A DNA stretch of 51,703 bases. Source: Papiliotrema nemorosa (Eukaryota > Basidiomycota > Tremellomycetes > Tremellales > Rhynchogastremaceae). The stretch covers positions 1-51,703 of the forward strand of contig JASKOT010000056.1 in NCBI GenBank assembly GCA_032158125.1. The letters are read 5' to 3'. Numbering within the stretch: position 1 is the first letter of the stretch; the number at the start of each line of letters is the position of its first letter. Under the pieces are notes generated by a model, which worked only from the letters and a program-made list of their open reading frames with translations, searched no databases and was not told where the DNA came from. The position numbers and the translations under genes were made by a program. Of this stretch, positions 1 to 13,715 are shown in pieces.

Positions 1-110
1 GCGCCGCCCCTCCCCCCCGCCCCGCCCGCCCCCCCCCCCCCCGCCCCCCCCCCCCCGCCCGCCGCCCCGCCCCCCCCCCCCCGGCACGTCATCCCCCCTC
101 CTCGGCCTGC
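1..110. repeat. Extreme C-rich low-complexity tract
   Basis: The first ~82 bases are almost only C with scattered G, in homopolymer runs of up to about 14 C, and C-rich sequence continues to about 130. It lies 500 bp upstream of the polyubiquitin start. On the minus strand it is G-rich with several runs of three or more G, so quadruplex or i-motif folding is conceivable. It could also be a sequencing or assembly edge artefact, since it sits exactly at the window start. Confidence 0.8.
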
Positions 111-205
111 CACCCCCCCTTATCCCCCCTTATTCATCCTCTTCAACCGCTTGCTGTTTACTCTTCACTCGTATCACCTCTGACTCTTGCAATTAGAGTA
201 ACAAA

Positions 206-387
206 GTGAGTATCTCGCGCTATTCTTATCTACGTCCCCTGCCTCATCAAGCTCCGGAGCATGCTGCCTGCGGCTAGGACGGATAGGAGGCTCGGGGATC
301 ACGTTCGATCCCCCTTATCTTGCCACCTCATCGGACCCGTCCAACCTCAGTCGTCCACGTGCTCCCTCATACATCTGCCCTTTGCAG
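206..387 (+). other. Candidate 5'-UTR intron of the polyubiquitin gene
   Basis: A GTGAGT donor at 206 and a pyrimidine-rich TTTGCAG acceptor ending at 387 frame a 182-nt segment upstream of the polyubiquitin ATG. It follows a pyrimidine-rich stretch that could hold the transcription start. It contains a CACGTG E-box at 356-361. The remaining 1-627 region shows no other coding potential. This is an inference from splice signals only. Confidence 0.4.
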
Positions 388-627
388 TACCGCATAGCAT
401 CACGGAGGTCATACTTGCTGGGTGCAAGTGAGGGAAGGTGCTCGAAAGCAAAGGAAGGAGGGGCGATTGCCGAGGCGGCACCTGCCTTGCTGACGCAGCA
501 ACGCGCACTGCCCCTCTCCTTTCGCCTCCTCGTCCATCTTCTCGTTATCCTTTCCTCCATCATCTCATCTCTTCTTCCTATACTCACCTTCAGTCTAGCA
601 ATCCTACCTACTGCAACATCTTCCGCC

Positions 628-2336
<1,709 letters not shown>

Positions 2337-2518
2337 GCGTGTGCTTCGGAAAGGGCTTTTGGTTGTGATTTTGTAGAAGAAGCATAAATGAGATGAATAT
2401 ATGCGTGACCTGTTTCTGGAGACATTGTGCATCGAGCATTGCGATGCATCGGCGAAATGGCACGTCGAAATTATGATACAACTAATATATGGGTACAAGA
2501 TCTTCAGCGCAGCTCTGC

Positions 2519-4366
2519 TCATTCCACGCGAGCACGTCTATTGCCCTCGTCTGCTGCACCGACAGGCTGGTCCTGCTGAGAAGACCCAAGGGGGGCACCT
2601 AAGTCTCCAAACTCCTCGTGCGTTCTGATCCTTGGCGTTACGGGTTTAGCTAGACCCGGCGACCTTGTACTCCGTGGTGATCTCGTCATGCTGCCATTCC
2701 GCGAGATGGCCGACGCAGTCCCGGCGGGCAGTGAGGTTGTCGACTGTACGATGGGCAGTGGTGGCTGTGATATCGGTCGTTGCTTTGTCCCGTTTTCTAA
2801 TCGGGAAGAAGGATCCTGACCGACAGGGTGTGAAGGAACAACGACGTGAGAGCCGTTAGAAGTGGGCTTTGAGGCGGGTCCAGGCGGGGGAGGAACGGTC
2901 GGGGTTTCCGAGTGATGATGGGATTTACGTCGATGGAATATACCTCCCACCAGACTTTTGAGTAGATGATGTGAGTGATGCCCGTGATGACTATTGTGAT
3001 GGTCGTGTTGCTCGTCATGACCAACGTTCTCACTCGGTTGACCTTCCCCGGAACCCATACTAACTGCTTCGTCGGGCAATTCATGTTGTAAAGCTCCATT
3101 CTGACGGTCCAGTGGACTGCTGGAAGATACCTCGCGCGGCGTTTTAAAAGGCGATGCCGAGACTGGTGTGCGATTGAGAAGGGGAGAAGCGGGTCGAGCA
3201 TCGGTGTATGATAGTGAGACTGCCCTGCCTCGACCCCGAGAGCCGGTACGTATAGAGGATCGTGATGAAGTTGGGATGGAGGATGTGCTTGGCGATATAG
3301 GTTCATCCTCATCAACGTCCATTTCGTCTGGCCTATGCGAACGAGATGACGAGGGTCGATGTCGACCTCGAGAGTTGGATGGAGAAGAAGGGGAAAAATC
3401 CTCATTGTCCTCGACGACCGCTTGCGAAGCGGAATCTGCGGTCGGGTCCAGCATAGCGTTTTGATCTTCCACCTGACCTCCTTCGTCTTCCTGGTCTAAA
3501 TCTTGGTCTCTGTCATCGCCTAGATCCACCTCGTTTCCATCTTCCCCTTCATCCGCGTCCCCATCGGCGTCTTCCATCTCTGCATCTTCTTCGCTTTCCT
3601 CGTCCGGCGGTGGCTGGGAAAGAGACCGAGGGAACGCCTTGAAAGGGATGACAGCGGGTTGTAGGGCCTGCGTGAATCCTCCATGAGAGCGGATCAACGA
3701 AGTATAGTACCTCTGCAGCAAATCTGCGTTGCACTGCGAGTCAGTCACAGCGGAGACATCCACCTGAGGTAACTCACACAAAGATTCCACTGGGTCACTT
3801 TTAGGAATTCCCTCTCCAACGCGTTGAGCTCTTGCACTTTGATGCCTCCCACTTTGGCATAATGTGCGTTGGTACAAAACACGTCACACTGTGCTTTGCT
3901 CCCTGCGCACACACCGGCTATCAAGAAACGATGTACCGTTAGAGATGAGAGGGTAAAGGTGGGTAAATGTTGGCAGGTTATATCGATATAGGCGAGTAGT
4001 GATAGTAGAGGTATTTTCTGTCCTCTCAGCATCCATATCCAATCGCTCCATTCTATGACACCTCTCGACGGGGCTTACCTCCATGTTTGTGTACTTTACA
4101 ATACGCCGGAGATACTCGACGACTGATATACCGGGAGCGGCGCGAGAATGAAATCGAGTGAGAGCATCGGGAGTAAGGACGACTTGGTCATTGTGCTGAA
4201 TCAAGAGGTTGAGCATGTGCGAGATGAGAATGATGAGTGTATCCGTTGGACAGTCTATAAATGCCCATGGGATCGTGTTGCTCGATTCGCCAGAGTCACC
4301 AGTGGTCGACGCGGGATGAGTACCGTTGCCCGAGGGGTCGTAGGTGGAGGGACCCTCAACAGACAT
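2519..4366 (-). CDS. Pho80/Pcl-type cyclin
   Basis: Predicted regulatory subunit of a Pho85-class cyclin-dependent kinase, as in phosphate sensing. Exons 4366-4079, 4017-3778 and 3733-2519 give 580 aa. The cyclin fold occupies roughly residues 35-195. Diagnostic segments are LTRFHSRAAPGISV, a YTNMEKIPLL junction restored by splicing, LTVHRFLIAG and TNAHYAKVGGIKVQELN, all close to yeast Pho80/Pcl6/Pcl7. The C-terminal ~380 residues are disordered: an acidic stretch, Ser/Arg-rich blocks and one very His-rich patch coded around 2940-3040. Family members are usually 200-450 aa, so the tail is long. Which Pho85 cyclin this is cannot be decided from sequence alone. A CACGTG element lies 240 bp upstream of the start. 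Confidence 0.9.
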
Positions 4367-5046
4367 GGTGACATTTGGGCTCTAAGGAAGAGAAAGTTAT
4401 AGTATCGGTCTTGGGAGGTTTTCAAATCGAGTGGACAGAGCCGCGATTGAATGCGTCGGGCCAGTGATCGAGGGTGAACGTCGACCGAGCCGTCCTTTTC
4501 CAGTATCGATGTCGAGAGGTGGATGAGATGGATGGGTGATACTCTAGGAAATGAAATGAAAGAGGAGGATGACAGGAATAGTCTCAACCGTCGAATGTGG
4601 ATTGGCACGTGCAAATAATGGGTCAACGACCCCCCCTTCTCTCTCTCACCCATATTGCTCGACTGTGTGTTTTGCATGGCCCCCCTTTCCAATCTAGAGA
4701 GCTCTCCACGCAAGCTTATGTCATGTAGCGATGTTATACAGCACATCACGCTTAAATTCATGGCTTAAGTTACTTGGGATCCTCGGAATTCCCTTCTATA
4801 CCCGCAATTTTGCTTCGCTTGCCCCCTGCGCGACGGGTCCTCGCTTGTCAACCACTCAGAGAGCTGGGGTCGTACAAGGGAGATCTCGCACGAAGAGTTA
4901 CAGCAGGCAAAACTGCATCCGCGACACGAGCACAAGCACTAGCATGCTCAGCTGTCATCGTGCGTACATCCTGTTAATCATCTGCGTCTTGCCCATGTTC
5001 AAGCACGTTTGTGCAAAAATGACCCAGCAAACTCTACATATGATGG
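4367..5046. promoter_or_regulatory. Intergenic region: cyclin promoter and PEX5 3' flank
   Basis: Both neighbours are on the minus strand, so this holds the 5' region of the Pho80-like gene and the 3' region of PEX5. A palindromic CACGTG E-box lies at 4606-4611, about 240 bp before the cyclin ATG. In yeasts and Cryptococcus CACGTG is the core site of the bHLH factor Pho4, which Pho80-Pho85 regulates. No coding region with recognisable similarity was seen. Confidence 0.5.
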
Positions 5047-7403
5047 TCAAAACTCAAATCCAGCCTGCCGAAATTGTTCCAGATCGGCCCCAGGTCTGGC
5101 CTTCCCCGATAATTCCAGCAGATCCTGCATCATTATGAGCTTGGCCTTAAAATGGGGCCAAAGAACCGCGACTCACCATTGCGATGAGAGCTCGGCGAAG
5201 GGTAAGCCATATCGGGGTCGAGTCTCTTTGTTCAGTCTCTGCATCTTTGGCATGCAGCGATAGAGCCGCCAGGAAATGCTCAGCAGCTTCCTTGTGCACA
5301 CCGATGTTCAAACCTGCTGTCAGCGCATCGATCAGTCGGTTTGTTCAGGCCAGCTTACACGCAACACCGAGATTAAAGGTAGCCCTGGTGAAGAGCGGTT
5401 TGAGCTCGAGAGCCCTGCGATATGCGTCAACAGCTTCTTCTGGGCTTCCACCGTTGGCTAAAGTCGCGCCGAGTCTATTCCATAACAGATAGTCCTACGG
5501 GGATCAGCAAACAAAAACAAAATGCGCACGATGGCACCCACATCTGGCCGCTCCCCAAGAGCTGCAGTCCAGCAGTCTCGAGCCTCGGTGTAATCTCCCA
5601 TCATATAATACAGCGTTCCTAGACCGACCTGTACATCCGGATCGACTTGGTTATTCGTGTTGTACTGGCTCCTTGCGAGGTTCAAGTACATGTCTGTGAC
5701 CTCTTGATGTACAGCCCATGGATTGCTTCGAGAGTCGAGCGATTCGCGTGTCGGAGCGGGTCCGGCATGTGCGGGATGGACCAAAGCGAGAAATTGATGC
5801 AATACTTGCAGAGCTTCCAAGTCTGACGACTCGTTGACGTACGAGATTGCCAGATTCTGAGTGCTTAGTTCTGGGGAATGAAAATGCAATCGAGTCGGAC
5901 TTACTGTTAGCAGCTGACCAACGTGTGGGCTTCGCTCGTTGCCTTTGAGATCGCGTCGTCCTTCCTCGAAAGCTGACAGCGCTTTTTCTTCCTTCTCATT
6001 CATCGCGTGAGTGTGACCTAGGAGTGACCAAGCCTCGATTTGACGAGGGTTCGCCTCGTTTTGGTTCATCTCGGCACTTCTCCGAAGGTAAGACTCTAGC
6101 AGCAAGGTAGCATCGGTAAGGGAAGCGCCCTTCTGCAGCAAGTCGTTGGCCATTGTCCATGCGTCCTGTGGGTCGATCGAGTCGAAGCGATTCGGCAAGG
6201 CTACTTGGTGAGCAGTCTATCACGTATTGACATGAGAGACGCACTATACGCATATGCTCTGTTCCTCTGCGCTGGATCTTGAGCGAAATCCTCGGCACCC
6301 TCTTCGAGTGAGCTATTGAGCGCCGCGTCGGTCAAAGGATTGAGGAAATCCGGCTCATGGTCAAACAGCGTTTCAGGCGGAGTTTGATCTGTACTGCGAT
6401 TGTTCAGGCCGTTGTTGAGAGAATCAAACAGGTCATCCTCGTCATTCGTAAACTAGCAATCAGGTCCACGTATCGATCCGTGTTGAGTCTAAACTTACTT
6501 GTGAAAAGTCTCGTTCCCACTCGGCAAGCTTGTTCAATCGCTCCGCTTCTGGCTTCAGACTCTCCCAGACTTTGTCCAATTCTCCCTTGGCCTCTCCCCG
6601 ATCTTCTACTCCATCCTGCTCCGCGACGGGCTGTTCCCGCTGAGATGCTTCCTTGTGCGCATCATCCATCGCTTTCCAGTCTGCCATGGCTTGGTCGAAA
6701 GCACTGTTCATCGCCTGATCTTGCTGGGCGGTCTGCGAAGGGGAGGTTTGCTGGATGGGAGGCTGCAGTGGTTGTTGAGCATATCCAGAGTACATTGGGG
6801 TGAAAGATGGCTGGAAATGGGACATGGGCTGATGTCCTCCATGTCCATCCACGCCATATGGTTGAGGCTGGTACTGCTGTTGCGGCATTGGCGGCGAGGC
6901 CACCTCGACAGCACGTCCTTTACCCTTGCTCGCGGAAAATGAATCTGCCCATCCTGAGTGTTGAGGTCTAGCCTGAAATTCCGCCGAGAATCCGTTTGTA
7001 CCAGGCGCAGGACTGGATCTCGCCGATGCGTGAGGCGATTGAGAATGTTGTGGGTGGATAGGCCGAGAAGCGTTCCATGATTGTTCGAAATGTTGAGGGA
7101 TTGGAGCAGGACCGCGCACCGAGGGATCTGCCAGTGCTGCAGAGAGATGAGAAAGATTGAAAGGCTGAGGAGGATGTGCCGGAGTTTGTCCTGCTGGAGG
7201 TCGGACTGAAGAACTGGAGCCTTGTTGCGAGGTGGAAGAACCAGCTTGAGGAGCGAATCGATCCTGTCAAGCGGTCAGCTTGTCTTTCGAATCGAGTTGT
7301 CTCAAAGGCTAACCCTGAACAGGCTGTTGTCTACTCTTTCTCTCTGAGTGACTTGCCTGAGAGCATTGCCGCCTTTCCCCGCGTCTCCCAAGAACGACTG
7401 CAT
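5047..7403 (-). CDS. PEX5: Peroxisomal targeting signal receptor Pex5
   Basis: Soluble receptor that binds C-terminal PTS1 signals and cycles through the peroxisomal docking complex. Eight exons (7403-7314, 7263-6499, 6452-6245, 6200-5905, 5856-5542, 5494-5359, 5313-5177, 5124-5047) give 674 aa. The exon 3/4 junction is the least certain. The N-terminal half is disordered and carries diaromatic WxxxF motifs, WADSF near residue 135 and WERDF near 279, which bind Pex14/Pex13. The C-terminal half is a TPR array with family hallmarks such as [24 protein letters not shown] and [19 protein letters not shown]. The N-terminus, with GGNAL and NSLFRDRF, aligns to the conserved Pex5 start, but the ubiquitin-accepting cysteine is Ala8, with Lys10 close by. 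The start was chosen because the preceding AspRS gene leaves only 208 bp and no upstream Pex5-like reading frame exists. Confidence 0.95.
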
Positions 7404-7611
7404 CTGGAGTAAAGACGATTGAGAAGGTAGGGCAGAAAGAGTGCAAGAGATATAGGGCAACGCTGCTTGGTGAGCGGGTATTTGGACCCGGACGTTGCCG
7501 ATTTAACAGTCCCCATCTCGCCACCAAGACCGCCGTTCGTCGGGATATGACTGGGCAATGCACATACAGTATGGGCTGGGTAACTTCATGCATGGTATAA
7601 GTATTCTCCAC

Positions 7612-10180
7612 CTAAGGTTCAGAACTTGGGATTGCCTGTAATCCATAGCCCCGTAGTATGTCGTCCTTCGCCACGGATGGCGATTTGAATACCGGGTCTG
7701 AACCACCTGTCGTCTTCGGAAACGCGATGACCTCTCGAATACTCTTCGCTCCGGCCAGAATAGCAACCAGTCTGTCAAAGCCTGGACGTGTCAGTACATC
7801 TACGCGGATCTGTTCGAGTGCACTCGCCAAGTGCGATGCCTCCGTGAGGTGGTGCACCGAACTTCAAAGCTTGAAGCAAATGCGAGAATCGCCCAACTTC
7901 TTCCTCGTCGAGCTGAATCTCAGTTATGCCGGAGCCTAGTCGACGATGTACGTACCTTGAGCACCTCTTTCATGATGTGCTCTTGCAGCTTCGCATCATG
8001 TATTCTGACTGATCCCCCGCCAATTTCTTGTCCGTTCAAGACTAGATCGTAATGCTGACCTCGAACCTGGAGTCAGCCAGCATTGCAATGCACACCATAC
8101 ATTCTGTATATCGCCTTTCTTGAGAGCCTCGAGATCCTCAAACATTGGAGCGGTGAAAGGATGATGGGAGCTCGCCCACCTGCCTTTGGCAAGGAATGCC
8201 TTGTCGTCATCCGCTTGGGTGAAGAGGGGAAATTGCGTGATCCAGAGGAAGTGGGGGTCGGCCGGCAGCTCCAACGCGCCTAGGATATCAGCTCGGGGTG
8301 TCTGAGTGACCGCAAGATTTACCCTTCGCTACGAGGGCATCTGCTATCAGAGTACGAAGTCTGCCCAAATGCGTCCATCCTCCCTGATCGTCAATACCGG
8401 TTGCAAGTATCACCTACCTCGGCAATCTTCTTGCGTTGAGCTAGCCATATGATATCTCCTGGCTCCACCGAGCCTCCAGCGACAGCCCCATCCGCGCTGA
8501 GTTCAAGATTCATGTTTTGGGTCAAGGGGGACTCCTTTGCCCAAGAATCCCTATTCGCCTCGGTGATCTTTACATGATCCACCTAATATCAGCCTCCACT
8601 TAAACCTCAGATGTCTTAATCACGTAGTGGTTACCGCTTGTTAGTGCTTCGATGTCGAGGCAACGGGCATCTTCTGCCCGAGTAATCATCCATTCAACCG
8701 TAAAGGCGCTCTTGTCGAGCAGTACCTTGTCAATGTCCGCATCTGAAAGCCCAGGGTAATATCCAATTGGTAGGGTCTGAACTTGTGAGCGGAAAGTACT
8801 ATTTATTTGGCACTCACATACATCTCGTACCTGGTGTCCGGCTTGTCAGAGCCATACTGCAGTCAGTATAGTGACTCTTACACGCTACTCACGACATCCA
8901 TGGCAATCTGATAGGGCATGATCCGGAAATCGCCCAATTCCACTCCCTTCTCCGCTGACCAGATCTTCCTTATGATCCCCTCGACCGTGTCCTTGACTTC
9001 TCGACCCCCAATGCCCCAAGAATCCTGCTTCTCGCTAGCCCCGCTGACAAACGCCATCTCCATATCGATCTGAGTGAATTCTGGCTGCCTGTCTTTCCTT
9101 CCGTCTTCGTCTCGGAAACACCTCGCAATCTGATAATATTTGTCCACTGCTCCCGAAGCGATAAGCAGCTGTTTCGGCTGCTGAGGGGATTGTTGTAAAG
9201 CATAGAACGTCGGAGTAGTAGATGAGGAAGATGTTCGGGTGGGTACAAGATACTCTCGAGCACCCTCCGGAGACGAGTTGAGCAGAATAGGGGTCTCGAC
9301 CTCGGTGAAGCCTGTCATCAGCAAATAAAGACCCCCACCAACTCACCAGCACCATGCAGGTAATTCCGTATGAGGTGGGCCACGCGGCTACGCAGCTTTA
9401 AATTCTCCGCCAGCTCCGCTCGTCTCAGGTCCAGGTATCGATACTGAGCTCGAAGATCCTCATTTGCCTGAATCATCAGAGCATTACGGGTACACGGCGT
9501 TCAAACGTACAACTTCCGGTCGGTTTGGATAAAACGGCAAGAGCTTGTCCGCTGGATTAAGCAAGGTAGCGTCCGACAGCTCGATTTCTAATGCTTCCGA
9601 TGGTATCTGAGATATCAGAATACAGTGTTCAGTAGAACTCACGGAGGTCGTCGACTTTGCAGCTTGTTTCCTCCGTTGAGCGATACCAGTCACCTGGATC
9701 ACCGAGTCCAACGGTAATTGCATGAGTTTAGCTGATATCGTCGCATTACGAGACACAAGCTGGACCGAGCCTGAACTATCGCGCAGAGTGAAGAAGTGAA
9801 GATTCGCAGATGCTCGGCTAGGGAACTCAGTCCTGGGTCGCATCGGGATGGTGCTTCGGTTGCGTACCGTTGTGAATACAGCCAACCGCCAAGGGTGACG
9901 GTTTTCCCGTCAAGCTGTGTGGACAAGGAAGAGCAGGTACATGTTATGCTCGATCTCGGGCCTGTGCTATGAGATTAGTCGCGCTAGTTCACCCACCATG
10001 ATGAGCATGAAGATGAGTGTCACTCGTCTGAGTGAAACGGGCGGAAGAAGTGTGAAGCAATTTGGCTGTCGGATTTCCAACGAGTCTACGCGGACGCCAT
10101 ACTGGGCGAGCAAGGAGTGACGAGGTACGAGAGCATCGGACACATGCTCTTGCGGTAGACATCCAGTGATTCTTCAGCAT
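7612..10180 (-). CDS. MSD1: Mitochondrial aspartyl-tRNA synthetase (class II, bacterial type)
   Basis: Charges mitochondrial tRNA-Asp. About 14 exons encode roughly 670 aa. An Arg/Ser/Leu-rich presequence is followed by the anticodon-binding OB fold ([28 protein letters not shown]) and the class II core: [12 protein letters not shown], motif 1 [10 protein letters not shown], motif 2 [19 protein letters not shown], catalytic [12 protein letters not shown] on its own 39-nt exon, the GAD-type insertion, and motif 3 [16 protein letters not shown]. The long insertion and [11 protein letters not shown] identify the bacterial/mitochondrial subclass. Starts at 10180 and 10162 are both possible; both leave a targeting peptide. 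The last intron (7827-7782) has a GC donor. A 36-nt segment (9642-9607) with perfect splice signals is in frame without stops, so 12 residues may be retained or removed. It shares a 153-bp divergent promoter with the fucose synthase gene. Confidence 0.93.
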
Positions 10181-10333
10181 ATTATGTTCAAGGTATCTGG
10201 ACGAAGAGACGGAAATCTCGTCTTGAAATCTCGCTATCAGTCCTTCCTGTTTCCGACGGAAAGATAAAGAGTCGGTGACGGTCATGACTACAGTAATCAG
10301 CTATGACAGCTGTCGATACCTCGAAGCGACAAT
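10181..10333. promoter_or_regulatory. Compact bidirectional promoter
   Basis: Only 153 bp separate the divergent starts of mitochondrial AspRS (-) and GDP-L-fucose synthase (+). Both 5' UTRs and core promoters must lie here or overlap. No clear TATA box was seen. Confidence 0.5.
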
Positions 10334-11842
<1,509 letters not shown>

Positions 11843-11978
11843 AGAAAAAGCTCGGAAAAAGCTCGCATTGAAATCGTTACTTTCATGGCATCTGTCTACG
11901 TGTATTAAACTAAGCTAATTATCACTTCGAAGCTGCTATGTACATGCTGTCCATTCAAGCCATGGTATCATCGTGCTA

Positions 11979-13715
11979 TTACAAGAGTTCGAACTCGTCC
12001 TTCTCCTCCTTTTCAGCTTTCGCATCTTCTCCCTCAGTCTGGGCTGTTGTAAATGTGGGCTCGGCATCGGTAGGTACTTCGAAGCCTTCGACTGCCTCTT
12101 GCCCGTCTTTCCTCTCATTGACTGCCTCGGTATTAGAGCTTGGAGTTCCCACTTCCTGAGAAGCGATGTTGGCAGCAGCGGTAGCCTCTTGGTCAGACGG
12201 AGATACGGCATGTTCGATGTGTTGAGCTTCATGAGCCGAGTCGGTTGACCAAGAAGACACGGATCCCTCGTCGTCGGATTCTTCCCCCGTATTTCGTCGT
12301 TCCTTGACTTGGTTCCACACTTCGTCTCGCTTCTGCTCCAGTTTCTCGATGGCACTTTCGATGGCTCGAACGATAGCCTTTCGTTGTCGTCGTACTTCCT
12401 TGTCACCGCCAGACGAGACGCCATCAGCGGCGAGAAGCAATTGAAGTAGCTTATGCGCCTGAGCGTGATACCCGGAATTCGATTTGTTGAACAGGAGTGG
12501 AGGAGTCACTTCGTCGGCAGAGGGAGTAGGAGCGAAAGCGAGGTGAGACGGGAAGGTAAACGACTCGGTAGCTAGGTGGAGCTCGTGGGAAATATCTCGA
12601 AGCTTGTTGAGAGCAGCTGTCGAGGCGGTCTCGGGTGCGGGTGCGTCAGTTGTTTGCGTCGTTGTGGAAGACTGTTCGGGAGAAGACTTGGGTCGAGCAG
12701 GTGGAGTCGAAGTTTGTGGCCGAGCTGGTTTCTCTCCCTCAGCGACCTCCTTCCCCTTGGCCGAAGTGGGCTTCTTGACCTCGACCGACTCGGGTTCGAA
12801 TTCAAGACCGAATTGACCCAAAAACTCATTGACTCGAGCAGTGAGAGCGTCGGCACCTTCCGTAGGCTTTTCATCGGCGGCGGCCGGGGACAGATTGATA
12901 CCGAGGAATTTGGAGACAAGATCACTGAGATCCGTCACGATGCGAGGGTCCTCGGTAGAGAAGGCAGTAGATGCGGGTGTTGATTCCTTGACAACAGGCC
13001 CAGAGGCGGGAGCAGATGGTACCGATTCGACCGGGTCGTCAACCTTCTCGTCGACCTTGACTTGAGACGGTTCTGCCGAGGTGCGATCGATGGCGTTGTC
13101 CTTCTTTTCGTCCTTGTTTTCTTTCTCTTCGTTGTGAGTTGGAGGATTGATAGCGTTGTTCAAAGTGAAGCCAAACAGGGATCCGAGGACATCGTTGATT
13201 TGTTTCCAATCCTGCTCATCCGACTTGCTTGACCTCTCCGCCCGATGACAGGGGCCACCACATCGTCGAGCGCATTCGGTTCTTCGCTTGTTCTCCTCAA
13301 CGGCTCGAGCGGCAAAAGCATCCTGCTGCGCCTTTCGAGCAGCCAATCGTCGAAGATGCTCTTGTTGAGCTTGTTCTTGAGCGATGACTCGTCTCTCCTC
13401 TTGAATAGCCAGAGCCCGTCGAATGGCTTGTTCTCGAAGTCGCTCGCGTTCGACAGCGGCGGCGATGGCTGCTTCGCGTTGAGCGGCAACTTGAGCTCGG
13501 ATGGCGGCTTCTCGCTGGACTTGAAGTTCCGATGCCTCTCGTCGTTGTCGAACAGATGCGAGATGAGCAAGAGCTGCTTGCTCTTCTAGGTCGAGATCAT
13601 CATATGCCGAGTATTGGTAGTTGGGCACAGAGACAGTGTGGAAAGGATGACCGTAGCCATAAGGAGCTTGTCGTCGCTGCTGGGGGAGAAAGGGGTTGTG
13701 CGAGTAGAAAGCCAT
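11979..13715 (-). CDS. BAG-domain protein, putative Hsp70 co-chaperone
   Basis: An uninterrupted frame of 578 aa starting MAFYSHNPFLP. Residues ~45-170 form a long Gln/Glu/Arg/Ala-rich coiled coil. A CARRCGGPCH cysteine cluster follows near residue 150. Middle regions are Pro/Ser/Thr-rich with two amphipathic segments around DLSDLVSKFLGINL and VNEFLGQFGLEFEP. Near residues 360-460 lies a BAG-like three-helix region (LRDISHELHLATESFTFP, then EVRRQRKAIVRAIESAIEKLE). BAG domains stimulate nucleotide exchange on Hsp70. The C-terminus is acidic. The ATG was chosen because an upstream in-frame extension is not protein-like and covers the promoter. Lack of introns sets it apart from most neighbours. 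The function is inferred from the BAG-like helix pattern; confidence in the class is moderate. Confidence 0.75.
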   Translation of the reverse strand: MAFYSHNPFLPQQRRQAPYGYGHPFHTVSVPNYQYSAYDDLDLEEQAALAHLASVRQRREASELQVQREAAIRAQVAAQREAAIAAAVERERLREQAIRRALAIQEERRVIAQEQAQQEHLRRLAARKAQQDAFAARAVEENKRRTECARRCGGPCHRAERSSKSDEQDWKQINDVLGSLFGFTLNNAINPPTHNEEKENKDEKKDNAIDRTSAEPSQVKVDEKVDDPVESVPSAPASGPVVKESTPASTAFSTEDPRIVTDLSDLVSKFLGINLSPAAADEKPTEGADALTARVNEFLGQFGLEFEPESVEVKKPTSAKGKEVAEGEKPARPQTSTPPARPKSSPEQSSTTTQTTDAPAPETASTAALNKLRDISHELHLATESFTFPSHLAFAPTPSADEVTPPLLFNKSNSGYHAQAHKLLQLLLAADGVSSGGDKEVRRQRKAIVRAIESAIEKLEQKRDEVWNQVKERRNTGEESDDEGSVSSWSTDSAHEAQHIEHAVSPSDQEATAAANIASQEVGTPSSNTEAVNERKDGQEAVEGFEVPTDAEPTFTTAQTEGEDAKAEKEEKDEFELL

